Both the position numbers and the translations under genes were made by a program. Source: Durusdinium trenchii (taxonomy: Eukaryota > Sar > Dinophyceae > Suessiales > Symbiodiniaceae). Taken from it: a stretch of 64,000 bases of DNA. The stretch lies in the NCBI GenBank assembly GCA_963970005.1, contig CAXAMN010022673.1, forward strand, positions 286,554-350,553. The letters run 5' to 3'. How positions within the stretch are numbered: position 1 is the first letter of the stretch; each line of letters begins with the position of its first letter. Shown here piece after piece: positions 11,301 to 19,492 of the stretch. The notes below the pieces were generated by a model. It searched no databases. It worked only from the letters and a program-made list of their open reading frames with translations, and was not told the origin of the DNA.

Positions 11301-14300
11301 ACAGAACCACGGTTTACACCAAGCACCGTTTACACCCAGTCACGGTTTACACCAAGCCACCAACCACGGCTTGCACCAACCACATTTACACCAACCATAG
11401 TTTGCACCAACCACCGTCTACACCAAGCCATGGCTGCCACCCACCATCACCTTTATCCCTGCAGCACCAACCACCATTGACACAAGCCACGGTTTTTACC
11501 AACCACTGTACCACGTCATCATCCCATTCGTCGTGATCCGTCTGCATCGTCTGCGTCGTCGTCATTTGTCCTCTTCTGCGTCGTCGTCGTCGTCGTCGTC
11601 GTGATCCTCTCTTCGTTGCCTGCGTTTTGTTTGTGCTTCTGCACCTCAATCCTCACAGCAGTCAATCAGCTGCCCACCCCGAGCTATTCTGTTGATCTTG
11701 GTCAGAAATCAAAAAGGTGAAGAAAAGCTTATTATTGCATTGATCTTCAATTGTTTTTTGATTCGTCAAAGCCCCCCAATCCAGGCCCAAGGCCTTCGAA
11801 CTCACGTGGGTTAATGCCCATTGTTGACAACTCCAAGCGGCGAAGTGCTGCTTCCACATCGCGCGTTCAGCAAGCTGTGTCGCATCATGCTTGCACTACC
11901 TGCGCTCTTGACACAAATTTGCGGCGCAACACGTGCCCTTTTCACAAGTGTGGTGGCTGAAGAGGAAATAGCACATCCCTGACGGTGCCGCTGCCATCTG
12001 ACCACAGCCGCATGGCTACACCGTTTATAAACGGGCTGCGACGAAGCGCGTTGTTGCGCTTTGCTGGGCCTCGCCCGCAATCGCCACCCACACAAACTTG
12101 TGGATGTGGCTCTTGTACTGTCCAAAAAAGGGGCTTCTGCGCGACCTCACGAGGTTCTGCGCCCCACGGCGGCGTGCGACGCCGTGCCATGGTTCCGGCT
12201 GTCCGTCTTGGACGGTGTACGGTGTCACTTCTCCCAAAGCCAAAGATCTGGAGACCCCGTGCAAGATTCCGTGCCACTCCAGCCACCCGCCGCTCCACTG
12301 TGGCACACTCTTGTGGCCGGGGTGGGGCCGCACCCTCCGGTGGCCACAGCTGTTGGGTAGTACACCACTGTTCTGCACTGTGTCAGTAGACAATATCCAA
12401 ATATCTTCACTGCTCAGGAGTCCCAGAAGCGCCACTCTCCTGCCTCCAGGAGACGCAACGCCACTCTGTGGGAATGTTAGCATGCTATCACATATTAAAA
12501 ATTGGTCCGAATTTCTCAACGCCCATTCTTTGTACTCTCCCAACTCCCGACAGAAGAGAGATGAAAAGAGTCCGTTCCAAAGTGGTTTTCCCGCACGGTT
12601 CTTCACAGGTTCTTCGCGGGCTGTGTCATAGTCGCACACCTTTCAACCATAGTCTGAGTAAGAGTGCGACATCTACTGCTTCCATAGTCTTTGTGCCGCT
12701 GTTTGTGGATTGGACAGTTCTTTGTCCTCTTCAAGGAGACTGTCCCCTGAGGTTGAACTGCTCTCGGATGACCCCTCGCTTGAACTTTCTCGACGATGGT
12801 TCCTGTGCTTCTCGACCACCTTCTTAGCCTTCTTCTTGACCCTCTTTCGCACGTCTGGTGAGGGGTCTAAGCCTGTATGATTCAAAGATCTGAGCTAAAG
12901 GCTTCTTCCCACTGATCTTCAACTTCTCCCGACAATTTGTTTCTCTTCTTTTCCTTCTCTTTCTCCTCCACTCCCGTAGATAGGAAAGTTGGTCACCACA
13001 AAAAACTGTATCGAAAACCGTGCCACTATCTATTTGGAGACCACTATATCTGCAAGAGCATCCATGTTGTGCAAGAGCTCAAAAAAGGAGAAGATGAGGA
13101 CCTTTCACCTTCACCGTATCAAACGATTGGCCCAAGTGTTCTTGACCTACACCGGACTCTTTCTGAGGCCTACCTCCGTTTTCAAAGCAACAAGGATCGT
13201 TTGAACGGCTACGCCTCCCAGTATAGAACACCTGTAGAACCTATATGACCTCGGTTTTGATAGAAAAAACATGTTTGGATTCCAAAACAGGGGTCAGTCA
13301 TGTTCTAGGCTACTAAAACATAAAACCTGGCTGCGGCCATTCCCCCCGTGTGCGCCGTGCCACGAACCGCTTCATAACACATCTCCAGGAAGAGCTCTTT
13401 GGGCACTGGCGGCATCAGGAACCTCCGGGTCTGCTGGGTATAGAGAGCTACTAGTATGAAGAGGGGCTTTCCAAGTGAGGCTGGAGAAACAAATCTATAT
13501 CTACGAACCGTGGAGATCTTAGTTTACTGTTGATTCATGAAGTCATTCAATCCTGGTGCTTCACTAGTGCTGCGGACAGGGAATCTGCAGTGGATGAGGT
13601 CATTCCTCGTGAGTCGAGCCGGTCCGGTGCCGAGCATCGAGCGACAATGCGAACCTCGCTTGGTTCTCTTGGGACGTCCTTGCATTCCCAAACCTTCTGC
13701 GACCACTTTTGACGACGATGACGATGACGATGACGATGAGGATGAGGATGAGGAGGATGAGGATGAGGATGAGGATGAGGATGATGAGGAGGAGAAGGAG
13801 GAGGAGGACGTTGACGTTGACGTTGACGATGATCATGATGATGATCATGATGATGATGATCATGGGTTCCCGGGCGCCCATGACCATCCGCTTGGGACTT
13901 CCGTGACTATAGGGGTCCTAACCACCAGCCATGTATGCTGATGTTTCCATCAGGTGTGCTTCTGCACTCCACCTTCTGAATGAAACCATTGCTTCTTAGT
14001 GCTTTTTGGGGGCAGTGTCCAATCTTTAGGCAAGGCAGTCCGGCCTCTGAGCAGTTCACGAATGTTCACGAAGCCCACCCCCATCGGTCATGAAAGCAAT
14101 TCACCAGCAGCATAGACCTGACCACTATAGTACTATAGGTCTTCCCAGAACACCCCATGGACCAGTCGCCACTCCTCACGTCACGAGAACTCCCGCGAAA
14201 TGCCTCTCAGCACCACTCGCCATACCTGGTCGTTCGACGGGCGGGCGCTCCGCGGAAGCGATGCTGGGAGCAGCATCCGACTGACTGGTGCCACCTCGCG

Positions 14301-17300
14301 GTTCCGTCGCAGCATCAGTCGCACAAGGCAGATGTCTGGGTGGTTGGATTCATTCAGGTCGTCTGTGGATGCACCTGGATCTGGATCTTTGAATAATTCA
14401 ACATGTCAAGGCTAGTTCAATTTAGGATTCAAAAGCTGGATCGTGCTATACTCACATTCTTCACATGTCGTTTCCCTATTACTACTGCTCACTGCTCCCC
14501 CTTTAGAATGAGTCATGTTCTAACCATCATCCTTACCAAACACCTAGCCTGGTGCTTCTCTTACACCCAGTGGAGTTGAGCTGCCACACCACAGGGATCG
14601 GTCTCCAGGGGGTCTCAAAAGGTCACAGGGATTTGGATGACATAAGAGGTGACATCATCATAGGGATGATTTGGGATGAGATTGGGTGACATCATAGGGT
14701 TGTGGGATCTCATGTCCACATCTCAACTCCCACTAAGAGCTATAATCTTCAACCTTCATGTTCTCGACGACATCTGCGCGCTACGCCCAAGGTAGTCGAG
14801 CGTTTCGTCTTTGGGGCCAGCGAGTTCTCGAGCTTTGTTCGTGAATTCGCACCCTACGAAGTTGCTTCAACTTGGCTAGGCTAGACATTCCACGGATCAC
14901 CAGTACGACTGTACCGGGCACGGTCTCACCGAAAGTGGAGTCGAACACATCGCCTTCGATCGGAGGGTGGCCATGGTGACGTTAGGCCGGGGATGGTTGC
15001 CATCTGGTGGTTCACAGGCACACTGTGATGTACCTGTCGGGATCCTCATCGGTCGCTTACGTAGTGACAGTGGTTGAACTGCTGCATCGTCGAACGCAGC
15101 AGGGCTGACCAGCAGGCGTCGACCGGTTCTCCGGGGTTTTCTCGACCTCTTGGGCTTCGACGTCCCCACCCTCTCCAAGCTACGCTGGGCATTCTTCTCG
15201 GGCCGGAAGAGCACGGTCCGGCCTGGAGGTGAACAGCCACACTCCAGCTAGACATCACATATGGAAGGTGAGTGGAAGGAACCTCACTGTTGAGGTGAGT
15301 GGAACATATATGGAAGGTGAGTGGAACACTCCCTGTTTGGGTATGAGATGGTATGAGGGAAAGTCCTCTTTGAAAGGAACCATGCCATCTTCTTCGGTGG
15401 AAGGTGAGTCGGAGTGTATCAGGTTTGAATGAAATTGGTTGGATCAGGTAACAACTGGTCTTCAGGCAAGTTGACACAAGGAAGTGTACTTCTGTGTATG
15501 AACGGACACCTTCAGGTGTCCTTGCTGGTTCAAGATGCACAGCTTTGGCCCGTTGCAACGAGGAAGTGCCATGATATGCCACGACGCGACTCTGGGTAGG
15601 AGAAACGCACGGGAACAAACTCCTACTGTAGTTTCAAAAGTCTTGTGCTCAAAGTAAAACATCTACAGTGTACACCACCTGCAAGCCATTTCACCATGGT
15701 TCGGTAGGATATGTTTGCCGAGCTGGTCTGAAGACAACACAACTCGAAACTTAACACCGTTCCCTGGAAACTCGTCCGCCGAAGGTGGAAGGGTTCAACG
15801 GAGTTTGCTCTCGAACAAAGGGCCACTTCTCTGTCCTGACGGTGGTCACTTCTCTCCCGAAACACCGGTCCTCGCAACACCGACAAACCGCTCGAGGAGA
15901 ACGGCTGAGCTCGAGCCTTTGGAAGTGCGAAAGGCCTGACGACCAGGTTGACGCTGTGGGCTTCGGTCGGACCTTCCGGGCGGTTTAGGTACCCCTTCCG
16001 GGCTAACGACCTCTGCTTCGGTGGGGTGAAGCAACTGAATCTTCGACTTGATTCAAACATGGGACTCTCCAACAGGTCACTCACTTTGACCTACCTCTGA
16101 CACAGGTTCGACCCCCAAAGGAGGAGGATGTTCAGGTTGTCAAGGAGTGCCTCCATCCTCTTCATGTTGAGACAGGCCGTTGGAAACCACTTGGAAGCCA
16201 CTTCCATTTCAAACAGCGCCACTAGAGTCACTATAGTGGTAGAGTTGCTGGTTCACCCTCTGAGCTATCCGATCGAAGGGTTACACCATGGGTCATGGGG
16301 GTTTTGCATGTCACTCTTCCAGTCCGATGGCATTGGAAACCAAGTACTGGAATCCCGAACCGTACGAACCGTGCCTCGCATCGCAAGATGCCAACAAAAA
16401 CCCAGAGATCTCCGACTTTGGACACTTGAAAAACAGATCGGTGCCAGGTGTGTTTCCAAAGATGCATTCCCGGATACGAAACGTTGGTCAACGTGGATGG
16501 GAAAATGGCCCTGAAGACTCGGAGGAACCATTTTCCAATCCTCATGACTCATGACCGGTGCAATGGGCACTTCCACCATGATTCTCTTGTATTGCTCCCA
16601 GGAAGCCGGAACCAAAAAAATCAAAACATCTTCCCCAGATGTCCCCAGGTTTGTGGATTGATTTACCTATAAGAGTGTTTTTTCCCTGTTGCGGCCAAAG
16701 TCGGCGCTTTGATTTACCCCCAAAAACGCCCCTGCTCCGGGTTCTGGGACCTACCAAGGTGGGTGCCACGACAGCCAGTGGGCCCCAAACAGTCAATCTC
16801 GGTGAAGCTCGAGGTCAGACCCATGGGCTGATGTGCTTGGAGGGTCTCACTCTTCAAATACAACCTCATATACCAGGACCCTCCTGTCGGGGTGCCTTGT
16901 CTGGAAGCCTAGGCCGGTAGTGTGGGGTAGTCCAGCCAGGACACCCCGACAGGAGGGTCCTGGTATACTTAACACACGTTCTGCAGCACGGATGTGGTGT
17001 CCGATCATCCAAAAACACAAGAAATTAATCTCGATTCGACCGAGTCCACTGGTGACAATCCAGAACAAAAAGGAAACACATGTCAGCTAGTAAGGGGTTG
17101 GGGAACTCCTTGTAGCTCCTCGGCTCCCTGTTGAATGGGGAATATGGATGCCCCTGGCTCCTTAGCTCCCTCCTGAGCAAAAGCTAGTGTCTTTTTGTTG
17201 TGAAAAATGTCTGAACGCCCTTCGCCCGCTCTGAAAGGGCGGTCAGGGAATACTGTTTACATGCCAGTATCACATAGGCACAGTGCCTGGTCATTACCAA

Positions 17301-17544
17301 GTTGTTTGCCTTCAACAACTATGTTTTTCTATACCTGAAACATCCTGAAATCAGGAACCAGTTCTTACAACGTCTTACAACCATTACCTCTTGTGTCCTT
17401 TTGGTTCTTTGTCTGGTCACCCCGAACCAACGGTCCACGGCGTCGGTGCACCAAGCCTTCAATCCCTCGAAGATTCCCTGGCCATAGTTCAGCACCGTGG
17501 CCTCCAGCCCGTCCAGAACGAGGCCATGCGTGTGAAAGAAAGGC
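5290..17544 (-). CDS. BCAT: Branched-chain amino acid aminotransferase, split into at least 11 micro-exons (partial)
   Basis: BCAT moves the amino group between leucine, isoleucine or valine and 2-oxoglutarate using pyridoxal phosphate (class IV aminotransferase fold). Eleven minus-strand exons were found (17457-17544, 15917-15935, 15170-15222, 13364-13433, 10026-10055, 9735-9773, 8906-8926, 7863-7911, 6843-6883, 6083-6123, 5290-5313). Codon phase is kept across all ten junctions. In order they give ATVLNYGQGIFEGLK, AFRTSKG, RTVLFRPEKNAQR, RFLMPPVPKELF, RANADWVPPEG, KGSLYLRPLLMGS, GAALGVG, PSPEFTFVIYVAPVG, SYFSGGGARLRVET, SHHRAADLGVGYVK and AAGNYAQG. The Lys of YVK-AAGNYA is the PLP-binding lysine of the family. 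About 475 of roughly 1,000-1,200 expected coding bases are visible; the N-terminus (above 17.55 kb) and the C-terminal third were not found. Eight donors are GC, two GT and one GA, a mix known in dinoflagellates. The copia element inserted only 400 bp upstream of the first visible exon. Confidence 0.82.
6083..6123 (-). CDS. BCAT: BCAT exon 10 with PLP lysine (41 bp)
   Basis: Encodes HHRAADLGVGYVK; the family has HRAxPGGxGxxK. The final codon AAG is the catalytic lysine. Acceptor TCCCAG before GCCACC, donor GC (GCCGGC). The usual PGG is replaced by DLG here. Confidence 0.78.
6843..6883 (-). CDS. BCAT: BCAT exon 9 (41 bp)
   Basis: Encodes YFSGGGARLRVET, matching the YFxxGxxPxxLxV segment after VSPVG. 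Acceptor CGCCAG before CTACTT, donor GC (GCATCT). The overhanging A joins GC of exon 10 to make Ser. Confidence 0.75.
7863..7911 (-). CDS. BCAT: BCAT exon 8 (49 bp)
   Basis: Encodes PSPEFTFVIYVAPVG, matching PAPEYTFLIYVSPVG of the family. Acceptor CCCGAG before GCCCGA. The donor is GA (GGCAG before GACGCG); the two leftover bases AG plus the C that starts exon 9 make the Ser of SYFSGG. Confidence 0.78.
8638..8669. repeat. Perfect palindrome, 15-bp arms
   Basis: GTCGTACCGAACCTC, a 2-bp spacer CT, then the exact reverse complement. It lies in a BCAT intron. Confidence 0.8.
8906..8926 (-). CDS. BCAT: BCAT exon 7 (21 bp micro-exon)
   Basis: Encodes GAALGV plus parts of the flanking Ser and Gly codons, giving LLMGS-GAALGVG-PSPEF; the family has GSGxxLGLGPAPEY. 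Acceptor TCCGAG before GTGGCG, donor GC (GCCGGG). Confidence 0.72.
9114..9184 (-). CDS. Candidate exon inside a BCAT intron
   Basis: Reads SCGFAIGAAATPRADRTKNG and GLR between an AAAAG acceptor and a CGCAG donor followed by GTGACT. It does not fit the BCAT protein, which joins smoothly across this place, so it is either another gene's exon or chance. Confidence 0.2.
9735..9773 (-). CDS. BCAT: BCAT exon 6 (39 bp)
   Basis: Encodes GKGSLYLRPLLMGS with its neighbours, a strongly conserved family block. Acceptor CTTCAG before GCAAAG, donor GC (GCCGGA). Confidence 0.82.
10026..10055 (-). CDS. BCAT: BCAT exon 5 (30 bp micro-exon)
   Basis: Encodes RANADWVPPEG when joined on both sides; the family has VRANxxWVPPxG here. 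Acceptor CCTCAG before GTGCGA, donor GC (GCCGGG). It lies just downstream, in gene order, of the 1 kb minisatellite at 10463-11515. Confidence 0.78.
10463..11515 (+). repeat. About 1 kb minisatellite of 16-17 bp units with internal inverted repeats
   Basis: About 60 units of the type GTTTACACCAACCACC and CGGTTTACACCAAACCG alternate. Many 17-bp units are small inverted repeats (CGGTTT, loop ACACC, AAACCG). Units vary, mostly in the fifth-last to last bases. All three plus frames stay open for long stretches (VYTNHRLHQ-like peptides), which follows from the repeat and is not evidence for a protein. It sits in the BCAT intron between exons 4 and 5. Confidence 0.85.
11579..11602 (+). repeat. (CGT)n microsatellite
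   Basis: Eight uninterrupted CGT/TCG units, directly after the minisatellite block and a shorter imperfect CGTCGT stretch. Confidence 0.8.
12673..12868 (-). CDS. Candidate exon, SR/KE-rich protein tail nested in a BCAT intron
   Basis: From an acceptor (CATACAG before GCTTAG) the frame reads LDPSPDVRKRVKKKAKKVVE, then a Ser/Glu-rich run and DKELSNPQTAAQRLWKQ, to a stop. A second short charged frame (GVEEKEKEKKRNKLSGEVED) lies just upstream at 12882-12973. The composition resembles low-complexity tails of nuclear or RNA-binding proteins. It lies on the same strand within a BCAT intron and cannot be part of BCAT, so it would need to be a nested gene or pseudogene. Confidence 0.3.
13364..13433 (-). 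CDS. BCAT: BCAT exon 4 (70 bp)
   Basis: Encodes QTRRFLMPPVPKELFLEMCY and EAV, matching RFLMPPVPxELFLEA of the family. Acceptor TACCCAG before CAG, donor GTGGCA. The last base is the C of an Arg codon completed by the next exon. Confidence 0.82.
13709..13863 (+). repeat. GAY/GAR codon microsatellite
   Basis: Runs of GACGAT, GAGGAT, GAGGAG, GTTGAC and GATGATCAT units. All frames are open, coding poly-Asp/Glu on one strand, so the open frames here are repeat artefacts. It lies in the BCAT intron upstream of exon 4. Confidence 0.85.
14226..14386 (-). CDS. Candidate exon nested in a BCAT intron
   Basis: Reads DPDPGASTDDLNESNHPDIC and on through LVRLMLRRNREV to a donor (GACCAG before GTATGG), from an acceptor at ATTCAAAG (or ATCCAG, 12 bp later). 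The composition is protein-like, but it lies between BCAT exons 3 and 4, which join well without it. Confidence 0.3.
15170..15222 (-). CDS. BCAT: BCAT exon 3 (53 bp)
   Basis: Encodes RTVLFRPEKNAQRSLER, matching the family segment xLFRPxxNAxRM. Acceptor CTCCAG before GCCGGA, donor GTGGGG. The continuation of the open frame beyond the donor loses family similarity. Confidence 0.8.
15917..15935 (-). CDS. BCAT: BCAT exon 2 (19 bp micro-exon)
   Basis: Six codons plus one base read AFRTSK and the first base of Gly. Acceptor GTCAG, donor GC (GCTCGA). It supplies exactly the residues missing between FEGLK and RTVLFRP and restores codon phase on both sides, which is the main reason to believe such a small exon. 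Confidence 0.7.
16869..16967. repeat. Foldback element, 26-bp perfect inverted repeat
   Basis: Left arm 16869-16894 begins TATACCAGGACCCTCC; the right arm 16942-16967 is its exact reverse complement. The match extends inwards imperfectly for another 11 bp. A 99-bp hairpin-forming unit like this could be a MITE or the scar of an inverted duplication. No flanking target duplication was obvious. Confidence 0.85.
17457..17544 (-). CDS. BCAT: BCAT exon 1 (88 bp)
   Basis: Encodes HGLVLDGLEATVLNYGQGIF and EGLK, matching the family segment LNYGQGxFEGLKA. The acceptor is TTCAG before G. The donor is GC (AAG before GCTTGG); a GT three codon positions on would not keep phase with the next exon. An alternative upstream acceptor (CCCAG before GTGTTC) would add VFR. 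Earlier N-terminal exons were not found. Confidence 0.8.
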
Positions 17545-17946
17545 CTGAACACCTGGGACCTGACTGGTGCGACAAGTAGTAGAGAATGAGGGGGCTGGAT
17601 CTTATGGTATCTATAGTGAGGGGTCATTCTCTCATTCCCTACTAAGCACTGGTCAGTGTATGGGTCACAAAGCATGTACGGGTCTGTTGGTGGTATTCGA
17701 CACACATGGGACATCCTGGACACCAATTTGGGCGCACCGCAAAGGAGGGGGGACGTGGGTGTGTGCAGGAAAGCAAAAGAGTGGTGCCCTCAAAGTCGGC
17801 CGCGTCATGGAGTGAGGTGCATGTCGAACGACCATGACAAAGTGTAGCCATGGCAGTGGAGATGGACAATCAGGAGCCTGGGTGTAGCCAAGCGTACAGT
17901 GAAAGCTGCATTGGGGATGATGTCACGCTTGCATCCATTTCAGAGC

Positions 17947-17951
17947 AGAAT
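17947..17951. repeat. Target site duplication AGAAT (left)
   Basis: AGAAT directly abuts the left LTR and is repeated at 26651-26655 directly after the right LTR. Five bp is the usual size for copia integrases. Confidence 0.9.
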
Positions 17952-18143
17952 TATGGAAACTAGGAAGTTCGCACGACCGAACGGACCGGAGGTGCTCTGC
18001 TCGCCTAATCTCGCACCTTTTGCGAGGCCGCTTTAGCTCAAGGCCTTTTGTAGCCAAAAGGTTTCCATGAAACAGTCATGCATGCCAACTTCATGAAACA
18101 ACTGCATGTCAAGGCAATTGGGAAGCGGAGTCACGTTTCTTCA
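17952..18143 (-). repeat. 3' LTR of the copia element
   Basis: Identical to the 5' LTR over 192 bp. The stop codon of the RNase H frame (18131-18133) lies inside it. The hairpins are at 18010-18026 and 18044-18061. Confidence 0.95.
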
Positions 18144-19405
18144 TGGGTATATTTTTCTGTTGCCTTGACTGCTGTCTCATAGAAGCTGACAAGGGTGGCG
18201 GCTGGAACCGGCAAAATCTCTTGAAGAGATGCCATATCTCTCATATCCACCCTTTCTTCCAGGATCTGCCATATTGGTCGACCCTGAACCACAAACTCTC
18301 CCACCGTCGTCCTCAGTGGGAAATCGCGCAAGGCAAAGCGCGGGGAAGGTCCTCTGAAGCTCTTGGCCAATCTGGCCACCTGCACACCAACTCCCTGGCT
18401 GAAGTGCCAGCCCGGTGACAAAGCAAAATGGTGCACATGTTGCATCAGCTGGAAATCTCCACTCTGAGCTTCTCTGCCTGGAAGCTTGGTGCCCTCTTTG
18501 AGGTCGTCAATCGTCTTCTTCTTCTTGAAGGTCTGCTTTACGAAGTCCTCTTGGTATTCAATGCTCCATTCACCTCGAAGCAAGGTCTGTCGAAGCTGTT
18601 CGTTCTCCATCTGCTTGGTACCTGCGTCAACCCACATGTTCGATGTAGCTGTCCATCGAAAGGTCGTTTGGGGTCTTCTGAACTGCTGTCGCAAGCTTGC
18701 CACAGTCAGCATGAGACTTTTCTGTGTGCCAAATCCAGTATCACTTGTGACTCGATCAAAGCAGTCACGAGCATCAGTGACACCTGTCAAAGCCACTTTG
18801 GTGATTCTCGTAAATCCATTTGGCTGCAATGGAATCCCAAGCGCTTCTGCAATGAAGCCGCGAACCAGCTCAGCTGCATCCATGCCCTCCTCTGCCGCTA
18901 TGGTCTCAGCAGCGTATGAACTTCTTGCAACTCTGGCCAGCCTATGGGATCTAAAGTCCAAAACATTGAACTTTCCACGTTTGCCTTGGCTCAACTGGGA
19001 ATCAGCCAAAATGATGGCATAGCAGCTTTGGCTGTGAACTCTCTCGTTGGGGTCTGGAGCAACTCTTCCTTGGGCATCTACGTTACCCAGTGCAGCATCA
19101 CAAACCATCACAACACCTGCTTCTGCCAAGGGAATGCGCTGAAAACGAAGATGAAAATCTCCATGCTTCTTAGCATCTATCAATGCTTTGTTTGCTCTCA
19201 ACAAGGTGCCCATGGTGTGCTTCTCACTCTGCAATGAACTGACAGTAAATGCTAAATCGAACCGCACCTGTGCCACTAACCATTGCAATGAGCCCAGAAT
19301 CCCACGCAGCTTCTTGACTTCCGCTGGAGTCGGTGGATCATCCAAAGCCTGCCTTCGACTTCGTGGAATAGTCAAAGGTTTCAGCTGCGAGTGATAGGTG
19401 GTCAT
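18131..19405 (-). CDS. Copia reverse transcriptase end and RNase H
   Basis: 424 codons in the same frame as the reverse transcriptase segment. It begins MTTYHSQLKPL and carries LRGILGSLQWLVAQVRFDLA, then RNase H acidic residues in VVMVCDAALGNV, AAETIAAEEGMDAAELV and GVTDARDCFDRV. It ends EKYTHEET and a stop inside the 3' LTR. Confidence 0.88.
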   Translation of the reverse strand: MTTYHSQLKPLTIPRSRRQALDDPPTPAEVKKLRGILGSLQWLVAQVRFDLAFTVSSLQSEKHTMGTLLRANKALIDAKKHGDFHLRFQRIPLAEAGVVMVCDAALGNVDAQGRVAPDPNERVHSQSCYAIILADSQLSQGKRGKFNVLDFRSHRLARVARSSYAAETIAAEEGMDAAELVRGFIAEALGIPLQPNGFTRITKVALTGVTDARDCFDRVTSDTGFGTQKSLMLTVASLRQQFRRPQTTFRWTATSNMWVDAGTKQMENEQLRQTLLRGEWSIEYQEDFVKQTFKKKKTIDDLKEGTKLPGREAQSGDFQLMQHVHHFALSPGWHFSQGVGVQVARLAKSFRGPSPRFALRDFPLRTTVGEFVVQGRPIWQILEERVDMRDMASLQEILPVPAATLVSFYETAVKATEKYTHEET

Positions 19406-19492
19406 CGAAACGATGATCTCTCTTGAGTCTTTGTCCCTTCGAATTCTTTTGCCACACCACTGAAAGTCCTCCTCCTCGATGGAGCCATACCC

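Noticed and set aside
10463..11515. CRISPR-like array
   Set aside because: Units are contiguous 16-17 bp with no spacers, in a eukaryotic genome.
10464..11536. Long plus-strand open frames of VYTNHRLHQ-type repeats as a repeat protein
   Set aside because: All frames are open because the minisatellite unit lacks stops; the block sits in a BCAT intron on the other strand.
13709..13941. Acidic-tail protein from the GAY/GAR microsatellite
   Set aside because: Open in all frames, no flanking conserved sequence, and located in an intron.
18027..18050. Resemblance of TTTAGCTCAAG in the LTR to the 3' end of the dinoflagellate spliced leader
   Set aside because: One mismatch in 11 bases, on the antisense strand of the element, and no CCGTAGCCATTTTGG upstream. 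Probably chance.
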